Origin: Leptodactylus fallax
Lineage: Eukaryota > Chordata > Amphibia > Anura > Leptodactylidae
Length of the DNA: 64,000 bases
Reading direction: 5' to 3'
NCBI GenBank assembly: GCA_947044405.1
Contig: CAMRHE010000506.1
Coordinates: 1,144,131 to 1,208,130 of the forward strand
The position numbers and the translations under genes are program-made. The notes under the pieces were generated by a model that saw nothing but the letters and a program-made list of their open reading frames with translations, ran no database searches and was not told the DNA's origin. Below, piece after piece: positions 32,898 to 44,459 of this stretch. The first letter of the stretch is position 1, and each line of letters starts with the position of its first letter.

Positions 32898-33169
32898 TTG
32901 TAAATAGTGTAATAAATATGTCTATATTCAGTATGTGTAAGGTGTCAGTATATTTATCTATATATGTATATTTAGAGATTGTAAGTAATGTCCATAAGTA
33001 CCTCTATATACTTTGTGTGTAAGGTGTGTGTATATGGATTGTAAATTTATCAGTAATAAATATGTCTATATACAGTATGTGTAAGGTGTGGGTAGATTTT
33101 TCTATATATATGTATCTTCAGAGATTCTAAGTAATGTTAATAAATACCTCTATATACTGTATTTGTAAG

Positions 33170-33208
<39 letters not shown>

Positions 33209-33946
33209 ATTGTAAATAGTGTCAGTAATAAATATGTCTATATATAGTATGTATAAGGTATGAGTATATAGGTATGTATATGTAAAGATTCAAACTTTTG
33301 TTAGTAATCAGTAACTTTATGTACATTATGTTTAAGATTTGTATATATAAATACTGTATATTTAGAGATGTGTGTATATATAGATATATGTATATTTAAG
33401 ATTGTAAATAGTGTCAGTAATAAATATGTATATTCAGTATGTGTAAGGTGTGGGTACAATTTCTAAATATATATATATATAAATATAAGTAATGTCCTTA
33501 ATAAGTACTTCTATATTCAGTATGTGTACAGTGTGTGTATATATCTATATATGTACTTCTAGAAACTGAAAGTGTCAACAATAAGTATCTCTGTATACAG
33601 TGTGTGTAATGTGTAAGTCTATTTCTAAATATATGTACTGTATATCTAGAGGTTGTAAGTGATGTTAGTAATAAGTATATATATACACAATATGTATAAG
33701 GTGTGTATATATAGATATATGTATATTTAACATTTAGAATTTGTAAATAATATCAGTTATCATTACCTCTACATACCATATGTGTAAAGTTAGATATATA
33801 TGTGTATTTAAGATTGTAAATAGTGTCAGTAGTAAATACGTCTATATACAGTAGGTGTAAGGTATGGGGATTTAAGTATTAATTTAAAGATTGAAAGTCA
33901 TTTTAGTAATAAGTACCATTATATAAAATATATGTAAAGTATGTAT

Positions 33947-34505
33947 TGTGGGAGGATTGGCTCAGTGGTAGCAGCAGCGGAGTCAGACAGTCAGAGACAG
34001 ACACAAAAAAGTCAGGTATAAACAGGTTGTACCCTGTACATTTATTTTCCAAAACGGCAAAACAAAATAAGCCTTAACAGTCAGGCAAAAAGATAACAGA
34101 AATCCTGCTCGTCTGAGCAACTAACTAAACAAAGAGGCCCTAACTATACATGTGACTTGCTTCAGCCACATTGTCAACACACAGGGCAAAAACACAAGCA
34201 AAAGTTGACACTGGTCTCTCACCAGTTGTCAGGGTCTTAGGACAGAACCCGGCTCCTCCTCTCCCCCAGGAACTGCTCAGGGCTGAGGTCTTGAAAACCT
34301 TTTATAGGCCTTTAATAAGGCCCAATTCCCACCTGTGACTGAAGCCCCCTCCCTAGTAGGACAAGAAGTGGTTAACAGAAAAGGCCTTCTCACAGCTGAG
34401 GTTTTGTTACAGATATCCGTGTTGCAACCTCACTTACCATACATAAGTGAGGAATTTGGGGGAGATATAGCGACCTTCCAGAACTTTACCTGTCACCTTC
34501 TCACA
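33947..34505 (-). mobile_element. solo LTR in the minisatellite
   Basis: On the minus strand the 559-bp unit begins TGTGAGAAGG and ends CCTCCCACA. It contains a TATA box (CTATAAAAGG at 34298-34307) and a poly(A) signal AATAAA (34041-34046) in the right order, and is flanked by GTAT on both sides (33943-33946 and 34506-34509). These are all properties of an LTR left by recombination. No internal retroelement genes remain; family unknown. Confidence 0.8.
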
Positions 34506-34668
34506 GTATATATAGATAGATGTGTACTGTATATTTAGATTGTAAATAGTGTCCGTAATAAATATGTCTATATTCTGTATGTGTAAGGTGTAGGTATATT
34601 TATCTATAGATGTATAGTTAGAGATTGTAAGTAATGTCCTTAATAAGTACCTCTATATGCAGTATGTG

Positions 34669-34700
<32 letters not shown>

Positions 34701-34781
34701 GTATGTGTGTGTAATTTTAGAGACTGAAAGTAGTAGTGTCCTTAATAAGATGTGTGTATATATATGTATTATATCTACATA

Positions 34782-35213
34782 CAGTAATACCTCGTACATT
34801 TGCGAGGTTAGGTTCCAGAGAGGGTTGCGGATCGCGAGGAATCGCGAATGTTTGGTACAAGCGCTTAGAAGCGCTTACAATGCCGGTTTCTAAAGTTTAA
34901 CCCCTAAATACCAAAAAAACTTTACCCTAGAGTACTGTACAGTATACTAAAGTATACTGTACAGTACTGTATATTAATACATTAATTAATTAATTCATTC
35001 ATTCATTTGTCTTATACACTCACAGTAAAATGAAACCAATTATCGGGTACGTAACAAATGGGACGCTACTACCCAATAGCGAAGGTTTTTTTTTTTTTTT
35101 AAATTCACAGATATGTGAAAAACAGCAAAATCTATATATGTTAGGTTCCAATAAAAATATCGCAAATCTGTGAATTCGCAAATTCGGAAACGCGAGTGTA
35201 CGAGGTATTACTG
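34782..35213. mobile_element. TA-flanked MITE, pogo/Tigger-like
   Basis: A 432-bp element with CAGTAATACCTCGTACA inverted termini between TA duplications (34780-34781 and 35214-35215). The inner hairpin TACTGTACAGTATAC.. lies at about 34930. The tips and TA target suggest a pogo/Tigger or mariner relative; no transposase. Confidence 0.75.
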
Positions 35214-35290
35214 TATATGTATATAGAAGGAATGTAAATAGTGTCAGTAATAACTATATCTATATACAGTGTTTAAGGTGTGTGTGTTTT

Positions 35291-35491
35291 TATACATACC
35301 TTATATACAATTCTATAATTTTATAATACCTTTTAATATAAAATATAGTGGGTTATTTACTAAGACCAGAGTTTTCATACATTTGGCACATCTTGGCGGA
35401 CTGTGAGCCATAAACTGAAATATACACCAGCTATGACAGTTTGTGTTGCTGTAACCATAGATCATATGTATATACTAGTCCTGAGTGATGT
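35291..35491. other. unassigned flank of LINE
   Basis: Short AT-rich sequence up to the LINE tail; no other feature recognised. Confidence 0.4.
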
Positions 35492-38377
35492 CTTATAATA
35501 ATAATAATAGTCCTTTAATAGCCCCACAATGGGGAAATTCAGTGTGTTACAGCAGCAAAAAAAAACAAAAAAAAAAAAAAAAACAAAATTTAACAGGAAT
35601 ATTCCAAGGTGAGAGGCATTACATTGATAGCAGACAGACAGATAGGGCGTAGCAGGGGGGGGGGGGGATTTAACAGGCAGAGAGATATTTTCAGTTCTCT
35701 GTGTGTAATGATCTCCGCTTAGGTCGGTGTTGGTTGTACAGCCTAACCGCGGTGGGGAGGAAAGACTTCCGATAGCGCTCCTTCTCACACCTAGGGTGGA
35801 GCAGTCGGTCACTGACAGTACTGCTCAGCGCGATCACAGTCTCATGCATGGGATGGGACTTCTTCTTCTGCATGGAGCTCACCACGGACAGTATCCTTCT
35901 GTCACCCACCACCTGCACTGGGTCCAGTGGGCTCCCCAGGACAGAGCTGGCCCTTCTAATCAGCTTGTCAAGTTTATTTCTGTCCCTGGTTGATATACTG
36001 CTCCCCCAGCAGGCCACTCCAAAGAAGATGGCTGATGCCACTACCGAGTTGAAGAAAGTTCTAAGAAGTGCCCTCCGGATTCCAAAGGCTCTCAGTTTCC
36101 TAAGCAGGTAGAGCCTGCTGTGGCCCTTCCTGTACAGGGCCTCCATATGATCTGCCCAGTCCAGCTTATTATTAAGGAGCAAACCCAGGTACTTATAGGT
36201 GTTCACAATCTCGATGCCCGTCCCCAGGATGTCCACTGGTTTAGGAGGGCTTCTGCCTTTGCGGAAGTCCACCACCATCTCCTTGGTCTTCCCCGCGTTA
36301 ATCTTCAGGTGGTTCTGGTGGCACCAGTCCACAAAATCCTGGTTCAGTTCTCTGTACTCCCTGTCATCATCATCTGTGATGAGACCCACTATTGCAGAGT
36401 CGTCAGAATACTTCTGTAGGTAGCAGCTGGATGAGTTGCACCTAGAATCTGCAGTGTACAGTGTGAAGAGGAAAGGGGCGAGAACCGTACCCTGAGGTGC
36501 CCCCGTATTACAGATCACTGTACCTGACACACAGTCTCGGGCTCTCACGTATTGAGGTCGATTTGTGAGGTAGTCTAGGATCCAGTTGGAGAGGTGGTGG
36601 TCCACTCCAGCAAGGCCCAGCTTGTCCCTCAATAACCTGGGCTGTATGGTGTTAAAAGCACTGGAGAAGTCAAAGAACATTATTCTCACTGTGTTCCCTG
36701 GTTTCTCCAGGTGAGACAGAGCCCTGTGCAGAAGATGGATGATGGCATCATCTACCCCAATGCCCGGCCGATAAGCAAACTGGAGGGGGTCCATAGCGGG
36801 GCTCACTAGAGGGCGGAGATGTGTGAGAACCAATCTCTCCAAGATCTTCATCAGGTGGGATGTCAGTGCTACAGGTCTGTAGTCGTTGAGGTCCATAGGG
36901 TGGGGTTTCTTTGGAACTGGTACCACACAAGAAGATTTCCATAATTCAGGGACTATTTCCTGCCTCAGGCTCATATTATACATATATGTAATTATACCAC
37001 ACAGCTGGTCCCCACAAGTCTTAATTAGCCTTGCACTGATGTCATCTGGCCCTCCGGCTTTCCTCGCCTTGATCTTTTTCATCTCCTTCCTCACCTGGGC
37101 CCGTGTGAAGGTCAGACTGTGGCCAGATAAAGATGGATTTCTGGATTTACTGGTCTGTTGGGAAGTGGCCGCATGGGGAGAAGTCATTGTGGTGGGGGGA
37201 GCTGAAGGACATGCTGGGGTGGGAGGAGCTGGTGTGTGATCAAATCTGTTGAAGAATAGGTTTAGTTCATTAAGCCAGTTAACATCTGCCTCAATCTGGC
37301 AGACAGACTGTTTATGACCCGAAATTGACTTAAGCCCCTCCCAGACCCCCCTTATGTCTTTTCTTTCCATTTGCTTTTCCATTTTTTCTTTATAACTGGA
37401 TTTTCCCTGCCTGATTTGATGCCTCAGCTCCTTTTGTACTTCCCTCAACCCCTCCTTATCTCTTGTCCTGAATGCCATCTTTTTCTCCTTAAGTAGTGTT
37501 TTTATATCAGAGTTAATCCATGGTTTGTTATTGGAGAAGCACCTCACCACTTTTGTGGGTACTGTGTTGTCCACACAAAAATTAATGTAGTCCGTTATGC
37601 AGTGTGTGAGTCCTTCTATATCTTCCCCATAAGAATCCTGCAGAACTTCCCATGCGGTTGTGTCAAAACAATCCCTCAGAGCCTCATCACTCTCCTCGGA
37701 CCATATCCTCACTGTGCGGGTGACAGCTGGTTCTCTACGTACAAGTGGCTTGTACACAGGTCGGAGATGTACTAGGTTGTGATCCGATCTCCCCAGGGGC
37801 GGTAGGGCTGATGAGTTGTATGCCTCCCTCACGTTGGCAAAGAACAAGTCCAGTGTTTTGTTGTCTCTTGTGTGGCAGGTTACATACTGTGTGAAACTGG
37901 GCAGTGTGGATGATGGAGAGGCATGGTTGAAATCACCCGACAGAAGAAAGAGGGCCTGGGGGTGCTGAGACTGTAACTGGCTCAGCGTGGCTTGTAGGAC
38001 CTCGCAGGCAGCGTCAGCTTTCGCAGAGGGGGGGACATATGCAGCTATCACGATGACATGTGATAGTTCCCTTGGTAGGTAGAAAGGTCTCATGCTCACA
38101 GCTAATAGTTCAATGTCCTTACAGCAAGTTTGATCTTTAATCACAATGTGCCTAGGATTGCACCATCTATTATTCACAAACATTGCCAGCCCCCCTCCTT
38201 TCCTCTTACCGCTCTCCCTTGTCCTGTCTGCCCGAAGGAGTTTAAAACCATCCAAGGAGACCAGAGGGTCAGGAGTAACTTCAGTGAGCCAAGTCTCTGT
38301 AAGTAGCATCATGCTGCACGCCCGAAACTCCTGATGCTGCCTGGTGAGCGCTGTTAGTTCATCCATAGTTTATCCAT
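35492..38377 (-). mobile_element. 5'-truncated CR1/L2/Rex1-group LINE with TSD
   Basis: The element ends on the minus strand with GAATTTCCCCATTGTGGGGC, then an (ATT)n tail at 35495-35510, a 3' end typical of this LINE group. AGTGATGT occurs directly outside both ends (35484-35491 and 38378-38385), consistent with an 8-bp target duplication. The 5' end is truncated close to the first in-frame ATG, so upstream ORF1 and promoter are missing. The length is about 2.9 kb. Confidence 0.85.
35691..38366 (-). CDS. LINE ORF2 endonuclease/reverse transcriptase (891 aa)
   Basis: An uninterrupted frame. Residues 1-200 form an APE-type endonuclease: E24 in TETWL, D145/N147 in SGDFNH, and SDH at 194-196. 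Residues about 470-750 are the reverse transcriptase: VVPVPKK, FFDFSSAFNT with catalytic D566, TGAPQGTVLAP, and Y653-S-D-D (YSDD in place of the usual F/YADD, a variant seen in this group). The C-terminal part contains NTYKYLGLLLNNKLDW and a basic tail. Such proteins nick DNA and copy the LINE RNA at the break. The N-terminus is probably short of the original because an in-frame stop lies just upstream at the truncation point. Confidence 0.93.
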   Translation of the reverse strand: MDELTALTRQHQEFRACSMMLLTETWLTEVTPDPLVSLDGFKLLRADRTRESGKRKGGGLAMFVNNRWCNPRHIVIKDQTCCKDIELLAVSMRPFYLPRELSHVIVIAAYVPPSAKADAACEVLQATLSQLQSQHPQALFLLSGDFNHASPSSTLPSFTQYVTCHTRDNKTLDLFFANVREAYNSSALPPLGRSDHNLVHLRPVYKPLVRREPAVTRTVRIWSEESDEALRDCFDTTAWEVLQDSYGEDIEGLTHCITDYINFCVDNTVPTKVVRCFSNNKPWINSDIKTLLKEKKMAFRTRDKEGLREVQKELRHQIRQGKSSYKEKMEKQMERKDIRGVWEGLKSISGHKQSVCQIEADVNWLNELNLFFNRFDHTPAPPTPACPSAPPTTMTSPHAATSQQTSKSRNPSLSGHSLTFTRAQVRKEMKKIKARKAGGPDDISARLIKTCGDQLCGIITYMYNMSLRQEIVPELWKSSCVVPVPKKPHPMDLNDYRPVALTSHLMKILERLVLTHLRPLVSPAMDPLQFAYRPGIGVDDAIIHLLHRALSHLEKPGNTVRIMFFDFSSAFNTIQPRLLRDKLGLAGVDHHLSNWILDYLTNRPQYVRARDCVSGTVICNTGAPQGTVLAPFLFTLYTADSRCNSSSCYLQKYSDDSAIVGLITDDDDREYRELNQDFVDWCHQNHLKINAGKTKEMVVDFRKGRSPPKPVDILGTGIEIVNTYKYLGLLLNNKLDWADHMEALYRKGHSRLYLLRKLRAFGIRRALLRTFFNSVVASAIFFGVACWGSSISTRDRNKLDKLIRRASSVLGSPLDPVQVVGDRRILSVVSSMQKKKSHPMHETVIALSSTVSDRLLHPRCEKERYRKSFLPTAVRLYNQHRPKRRSLHTEN

Positions 38378-38385
38378 AGTGATGT

Positions 38386-39910
38386 TATACACACACTGTA
38401 CATGACATTTTTGATCCCATCGACCACTTAGTGATATTATTACGATGGGTCCCTACACTAACACTTTATATATAGGACAGGAGATAACCTTCTTATATAC
38501 TCACTGTTATAGTGCAGTCTCTAAGAACTTTCCCTCTGGGGTCTTGTCTATAAGGGGAGTACAGCATTTATTATAGAAGTAAAGTCTTAGTGTAGGGACT
38601 CATCTGAATGAGGTCGCCGTGACGGGGCAGATGGGCTCGCACAATTCATAGAACTGTGCGCTAAGAACCTCACATTTATAACTCTAGTTAGTGACAGATG
38701 AAAGTGGAGACAAAGAATTTTATCATTTGCATAGCAAAACAATATACTGACAAAATAGTTTTTCTTTTATTTTTTTAATCTTCACTAGAGATGAGTAAAC
38801 TGTTGTATCGGGTTCATTACAAATTTTCCACGTTTTCTGGAAAGTGTTCAGTCTGTTCCCATCATTCTGTCTGTTATGGGCTACGCTTGTTTGGCAGGCC
38901 GCCATAGCTGTTTCTTGGAAGTCTATTAGACATTTATGACATATTCTGTGCATGTAGCCGTAAATACTAACATGGGAATATGAAATACAGGTGCAGCGCA
39001 GAGCTAAGATCCTTACTGCTCAGTGACATACATATATAATGGCGTCAGTTCAGAGGGTGAGCCGGCGACATGAGTAGCAGGTGTAAACTGTGATTGTAAC
39101 TGTGTAATCCCCTTGGATGGAGCCATCAATAGTAACCACAGCATCTAACAGATTGTTAACCATTGTGGCTCCCCTATGCTAAGATCAAAGGAGATGATAT
39201 GCTGCTATATGGCAACCTGGGCCTGAACACAGCTCTCGGGTTCTCCATGTTTAATTCTCCATCACATCCTGTCCAAGGCAGGACTTGTAAAAAAAAAAAT
39301 GTAAATTTTATAAGCTTCTTATAAAAAATGTAAATTTATTGAAGTCTTCTTTGAAGGTAGATACAGGAAAATATACAGAATAATCAATAGATGTATCAAT
39401 CAATGATCAGTCTTACATAAATGAAGGTATCCTTAGTCATTGGAAACTATACTCCTCCAGGGATTTATCAAGTGGGGTAGCGAGCATTTTTAACCCTTGA
39501 GCGTTGCATTAATTTCATTCGTATTGCAGATTATAGAGGAAGTCAGCCTCCATTCGGTGGCAGGATCAACCAGGTATGGGGGCTTTTAGCAGCCTGGGGT
39601 CTGGCCAGTGAAAATACATAACAGCACCCAGGGGTAAACCCAGCCTTTTTGCTGCCTGAGGAAGACTATAGAAAGGCGCCCACCCCTCCAAAAAAAAATA
39701 AAATATTGAGTTTACATGCTACTAGCTTCACACGCTGCTATCGTTGCACAATAAACATACACAATACACAAAGTTATAAAATAGTTTTTAAGAATTCTTC
39801 TTCCTGTATTACTTCAGTATCAGAGATCAACAACACGGCATTAACAATGAAAGTAACTTCACACATCTTCTGCTTGGTGGATGGACGAGCCCACGTGGCC
39901 CCCATTCTCT
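38386..39910. other. unassigned sequence
   Basis: No exon, RNA gene or clear repeat recognised. A poly(A)-like run and an AAATGTAAATTT direct duplication occur at about 39285-39350. Confidence 0.4.
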
Positions 39911-41126
39911 TTAACCCTTTCCCGACATCTGCCGTAATAGTACGGCGGATGCCGGGTGCTTAAATATGGCTGCCGCACTGGGTATACAGTAGACACCCGG
40001 TGCTAATGCCCGCGATCAGTGCCCGCAATGATCGCAGGCATTAACCCTTCTGGCGCCTCGGTCAAAGCTGACCGAGGCGCCATTTTACCGGCAGCACGTG
40101 GGTCCCACCATTTTTCCGGGGATCATCGGCACCCGGAGTAAGCTCCGGGTCCGGCGTCCCATTGCTATGATAGCTGGGAGCCTTGTGAAGGCTCCCAGGC
40201 CTGTCTTGCATTAACTTCTATTGCGGGCTAGTGGGCTAGTCTATGTAGCCTGCAATAGAAGCACCGTTTTTTTGCAAAGCATTAGCATTGTAATGCATTG
40301 CATTAGTGATCAGACCCCCTGGGATTCAAGACCCCTAGGGGGTCTAATAAATGCAAAATAAAAAATAAAAAAAAAAGTACAAAAAAATATATAAAAAAAA
40401 ATAAAAAATATTAAAAGTTCAAATCACCCCCCTTTCCCTAGAACACATATAAAAGTAGTTAAATACTGTGAAACACATACACATTAGATATCCCTGTGTC
40501 CGAAAATGCCCGGTCTACAAATCTAAAAAAATATTTTTACCGTACGGTAAACGCCGTAGCGGGAAAAAAAAAAAATCAAAAGTGCCTCTGATAAAAATTT
40601 GAATAAAAAGTGATCAAAGCAATAGACATTACCCAAAATGGTATAACTAAAAAGTACACCTGGTCCCACAAAAAGACGCCCTATGTATCCCGTACACAGA
40701 AGTATATAAAAGTTACGCGTGTCAGAATATGGCAAAAAATATATATATTTTTGCGCAGTTTTGGATTTTTGTTAAGGCGTTAAAATGTAAATAAAACCAT
40801 ATAAATTTGGTTCTCCGGAATCGTACTGAAACATAGAATACAGATGACATGTCATTTTGGCTGTAGAGCGAACGCCATAAAAACGAAGCCCATAAGAAAG
40901 TCACACAAATGCACTTTTTCTTCAAGTCCACCCCATTCTGAATTTTTTTCTAGCTTTCCAGTACATTGTACAGAATAATAAATGGTAGCATCATGAAAAA
41001 AAATTGTTCCGCAAACATTAAGACCTCATATGGCTCTGAGAACGGAAAAATAAAAAAGTTATTGGGTTTGGAAGAGAGGGAGTCAAAAACGAAAATCGAA
41101 AAATGTCACCAGCGGGAAGGGGTTAA
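39911..41126 (-). mobile_element. piggyBac-like non-autonomous element, TTAA-flanked
   Basis: Inverted ends TTAACCCTTTCCCG (39911) and, on the other strand, TTAACCCCTTCCCGC (ending 41126). The length is 1216 bp. The right half is the reverse complement of the element at 19122 (TTCAAGTCCACCCCATTCTG, CATTAAGACCTCATATGGC). The left half is GC-rich with small palindromes (GGCGCCTCGG..CCGAGGCGCC; CTGGGAGCC..GGCTCCCAG). No transposase. Confidence 0.8.
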
Positions 41127-41984
41127 TAAGAGCCCTGCAGATAGCTGAGTACTGTACTTCGGCTATCTTTGCACTCCCATCGAAGTGAATGAGAGCGTGG
41201 CCAGGCTGAATTCCCAGTGGGGGAAAAAAAACAATTTTTAGGCCCAGTGGGGGTCTCAGCAGACAGACCCCCATCAATCAGGTATTTATCCTTTATCCTA
41301 TGGATAAGGGGGGATAAATACTTTTCAGAGTATTATTTCATTATTACATTAATATAAAATGCTTACTACAGCTGGCAATGAGCCAGGGGGCACAGGTAGG
41401 GATCCGGATCCAAGAAGAAGGCAGCAGCCAGGCCGGCAGCGTTAAAGTCCTGAGAGCAGGGAAAGGGAGATCGCAGGAGTCATACTGCATAGCCCAGGAG
41501 CAGAGGCGTAGCTAGGGGCTCAGCAAAGGGGGTACAAACACGTCCAAATGGGCCCCCAACTTAGGTATACCAATATTATCACTATACGGTGACCATATAG
41601 TGGTAGATACCAGTTCTGCAGACCAATTAGGTGAATACAGGGCAGTAACATTTTGTGATTTACAGGTGACGTCTCTGACTAATTCTTCACATTTCCCTTC
41701 TCTTCCCTTTGGACCGTCATGACCACTTCTTCCAGCTGTGACTTGGCTCTGTAAAGTTTGCAGCATAGACATCTTTAGCTCCTCACTTTTCCAGGCACCC
41801 GACCCATATTGTCCTCACCTACATAAAATCTCCATCCTGCTGCTACCCCCAGTTATAAAATATATGATATAACCCCCCATAATGAATAATACTCAAAAGT
41901 GCATATTTACATTAATAATGTTCATGTGTACCCCCATAAATAGTTTCCTTTATTAATATTGCCCCAGGTGTTTCCTAATTAAAA
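41127..41984. other. repeat fragments and unassigned sequence
   Basis: Up to about 41340 there are AAAGGGG-family-like blocks (GACCCCCATCAATCAGG, CTTTATCCTATGGATAAGG). 41505-41560 (GAGGCGTAGCTAGGGGC..GGGCCCCC) resembles another common frog repeat. No gene recognised. Confidence 0.45.
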
Positions 41985-42344
41985 GGTTTTCCAGGTCATC
42001 AATAAAAAGAAAAAAAAAAAAATCAGTGGGGCTCAAAAACCCAGGACCCCCACTGATCAGCTGTTTGAACGAACCGTGGTACCTGTGTAAGGGCCGTCAC
42101 CGCTTCTCTGTTTACATAGTGTCATTCATCTCATAGTGGCCTTGTAATGTAACTACAGCCTCGTCCTATACACGTCTATGTGACAAGAATGTAATTACAT
42201 CACACGGTCACAGACAGCATGTGATATAAACAGGCGCCATGGCCCCTTCAAGCTGTTGGTCAGAAGGGGGGATTCACTGATCTCTTATTGATAATCTGTT
42301 CCAAGGATAGATCATCAATAAAAATGAGCTGGAAAGCCCCTTTA
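41985..42344. repeat. AAAGGGG-family repeat copy
   Basis: AAAAGGTTTTCCAGGTCATCAATAA at the left, CCCCCACTGATCAGCTGTTTGAA inside, and ATCATCAATAAAAATGAGCTGGAAAGCCCCTTTAA at the right. Confidence 0.7.
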
Positions 42345-42363
42345 ATAAAGCCCAAGTGCCACC

Positions 42364-42636
42364 TTAAAGGGGTTGTCCAGGATAACCACTTTTTTAATAT
42401 GAGGCCATAGAATGTGCTCCGGTGTCTCCCAGCATGTTCCAATCCTGCTGTTCCGGTGTTTTCTTCCAGCGGAAGGCCCCACAGCACTGTGATGTCCCGT
42501 GTCAGCGGCCTCCGCCAGAAGAAAACACCGGAGCAGCAGAACCAGACCATGGAGGGAGACATCGGAGTGAGTAGTTTTTTTTTCACCTTTCCCGGTCTCA
42601 TATTAAAAAAGTGGTTATCGTGGACAAGCCCTTTAA
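42364..42636. mobile_element. TTAA-bounded palindromic MITE
   Basis: Starts TTAAAGGGGTTGTCCAGGATAACC and ends with its inverse ..GGACAAGCCCTTTAA. TIRs of about 40 bp include AACCACTTTTTTAATATGAG. Inner arms around CCGGTGTTTTCTTCCAGCGG pair with CCGCCAGAAGAAAACACCGG. Confidence 0.8.
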
Positions 42637-42774
42637 TTAATTGCCCCCCCTTATATTAAGCCCCTGTTTCCCCCTGACATAAATACTGCTCCCCTAATCA
42701 CCATTTATATAAATGATGCCCCCTTCTATTCATAATGCCCCTAATGACCCCTTATATAAATGACCACTCCCTTA
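42637..42774. repeat. degenerate CCCCTAATGACCCCTTATATAAATGA tandem repeat
   Basis: Loose units of about 30-40 bp. The same array continues at 44376-44457, 46029-46160 and 46930-47060, showing that the two Tc1 elements split one pre-existing repeat. Confidence 0.7.
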
Positions 42775-44373
42775 CAGTGGGGAAAAAAGTATTTAGTCAG
42801 CCACCAATTGTGCAAGTTCTCCCACTTAAAAAGATGAGGCCGGCCTGTAATTGTCATCATAGGTAGACCTCAACTATGAGAGACAAAATGAGAAAACATA
42901 TCTAGAAAATCACATTGTCTGATTTTTTTAAGAATTTATTTGCTAATTATGGTGGAAAATAAGTATTTGGTCACCTACAAACAAGCAAGATTTCTGGCTC
43001 TCACAGACCTGTAACTTCTTCTTTAAGAGGCTCCTCTGTCCTCCACTCATTACCTGTAGTAATGGCTCCTGTTTGACATTGTTATCAGTATAAAAGACAC
43101 CTGTCCACAACCTCAAACAGTCACACTCCAAACTCCACTATGGTGAAGACCAAAGAGCTGTGGAAGGACACCAGAAACAAAATTGTAGACCTGCACCAGG
43201 CTGGGAAGACTGAATCTGCAATAGGCAAGCAGCTTGGTGTGAAGAAATCAACTGTGGGAGCAATAATTAGAAAATGGAAGACATACAAGACCACTGATAA
43301 TCTCCCTCCATCAGGGGCTCCACGCAAGATCTCACCCCGTGGGGTCCAAATGATCACAAGAACGGTGAGCAAAAATCCCAGAACCACACGGGGGGACCTA
43401 GTGAATGACCTGCAGAAAGCTGGGACTAACGTAACAAAGGCTACCATCAGTAACACACTACGCCGCCAGGGACTCAGATCCTGCAGTGCCAGACGTGTCC
43501 CCCTGCTTAAGCCAGTACATATCCGGGCCCGTCTGAAGTTTGCTAGAGAGCATTTGGATGTTCCAGAAGAGTATTGGGAGAATGTCATATGGTCAGATGA
43601 AACCATAGTAGAACTGTTTGGTAGAAACACAACTCGTCGTGTTTGGAGGAGAGTGAATACTGAGTTGCATCCAAAGAACACCATACCTACTGTGAAGCAT
43701 GGGGGGGCAACATCATGCTTTGGGGATGTTTCTCCAGGACCAGGACGACTGATCCGTGTACATGAAAGAATGAATGGGGCCATGTATCGTGAGATTTTGA
43801 ATGCAAACCTCTTTCCATCGGCAAGGGCATTGAAGATGAAACGTGGCTGGATCTTTCAGCATGACAATGATCCCAAGCACACCACCAGGGAAACGAAGGA
43901 GTGGCTTCGTAAGAAGCATTTCAAGGTCCTAGAATGGCCTAGCCAGTCTCCAGATGTCAACCCCATGGAAAACCTTTGGAGGGAGTTGAAAGTCCGTGTT
44001 GCCCAGCGACAGCCCCAAAACATCCCTGCTCTAGAGGAGATCTGCATGGAGGAATGGGCCAACATACCCGCAACAGTGTGTGCCAACCTTGTGAAGACTT
44101 ACAGAAAACGTTTGACCTCTGTCATTGCCAACAAAGGATATTTAACAAAGTATTGAGATGAACTTTTGTTATTGACCAAATACTTATTTTCCACCATAAT
44201 TTGCAAATAAATTCTTAAAAAATCAGACAATGTGATTTTCTGGATTTGTTTTCTCATTTTGTCTCTCATAGTTGAGGTCTACCTATGATGACAATTACAG
44301 GCCGGCCTCATCTTTTTAAGTGGGAGAACTTACACAATTGGTGGCTGACTAAATACTTTTTTTTTCCCCACTG
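42775..44373 (+). mobile_element. full-length Tc1-like transposon, family B
   Basis: A 1599-bp element with CAGTGGGGAAAAAAGTATTTAG tips, TIRs of about 200 bp (42775-42972 and 44176-44373) and flanking TA (42773-42774 and 44374-44375). It encodes one open transposase. A fragment of the same family lies at 50873-51224. Confidence 0.96.
43140..44156 (+). CDS. Tc1-like transposase, family B (338 aa)
   Basis: The single open frame is of family-typical length. It has an N-terminal paired-like HTH ([19 protein letters not shown]), a second HTH ([17 protein letters not shown]), W-S-D153-E-T, Q-H-D242-NDPKHTT and [11 protein letters not shown] with E277 (D34E spacing conserved), ending KGYLTKY. It would bind the TIRs and move the element by cut and paste into TA. 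One stretch is odd: after KHGG (residues 186-189) the sequence reads ATSCFGDV, whereas the same DNA in the +1 frame encodes the conserved NIMLWGCFS. Two compensating indels have therefore scrambled about 10 residues in the core. The protein is full length but probably damaged. Confidence 0.92.
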   Translation: MVKTKELWKDTRNKIVDLHQAGKTESAIGKQLGVKKSTVGAIIRKWKTYKTTDNLPPSGAPRKISPRGVQMITRTVSKNPRTTRGDLVNDLQKAGTNVTKATISNTLRRQGLRSCSARRVPLLKPVHIRARLKFAREHLDVPEEYWENVIWSDETIVELFGRNTTRRVWRRVNTELHPKNTIPTVKHGGATSCFGDVSPGPGRLIRVHERMNGAMYREILNANLFPSARALKMKRGWIFQHDNDPKHTTRETKEWLRKKHFKVLEWPSQSPDVNPMENLWRELKVRVAQRQPQNIPALEEICMEEWANIPATVCANLVKTYRKRLTSVIANKGYLTKY

Positions 44374-44375
44374 TA

Positions 44376-44457
44376 TGTTCAAAATGCTTCCTAATGAACC
44401 CTTACATAATTGATGTCCCCTAATGAACGCTTATATAAATGACCACCCCCTTATATA
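44376..44457. repeat. CCCCTAATGA..TTATATAAATGA repeat between two Tc1 elements
   Basis: Continuation of the degenerate tandem repeat seen at 42637; about 85 bp separates the two transposons. Confidence 0.7.
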
Positions 44458-44459
44458 TA

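Larger units (their letters stand above)
32750..35290. repeat. long AT-rich minisatellite array, interrupted
   Basis: Diverged units of about 80-100 bp combine GATTGTAAATAGTGTCAGTAATAAATATG, CTATATACAGTATGTGTAAGGTGTG and a variable (TA)n run. Segments are about 32750-33946, 34510-34780 and 35216-35290. They are separated by a solo LTR (33947-34505) and a TA-flanked MITE (34782-35213). Confidence 0.85.

Noticed and set aside
36120..37239. Plus-strand frames of 99-117 codons opposite the LINE
   Set aside because: Antisense shadows of the LINE ORF2 reading frame.
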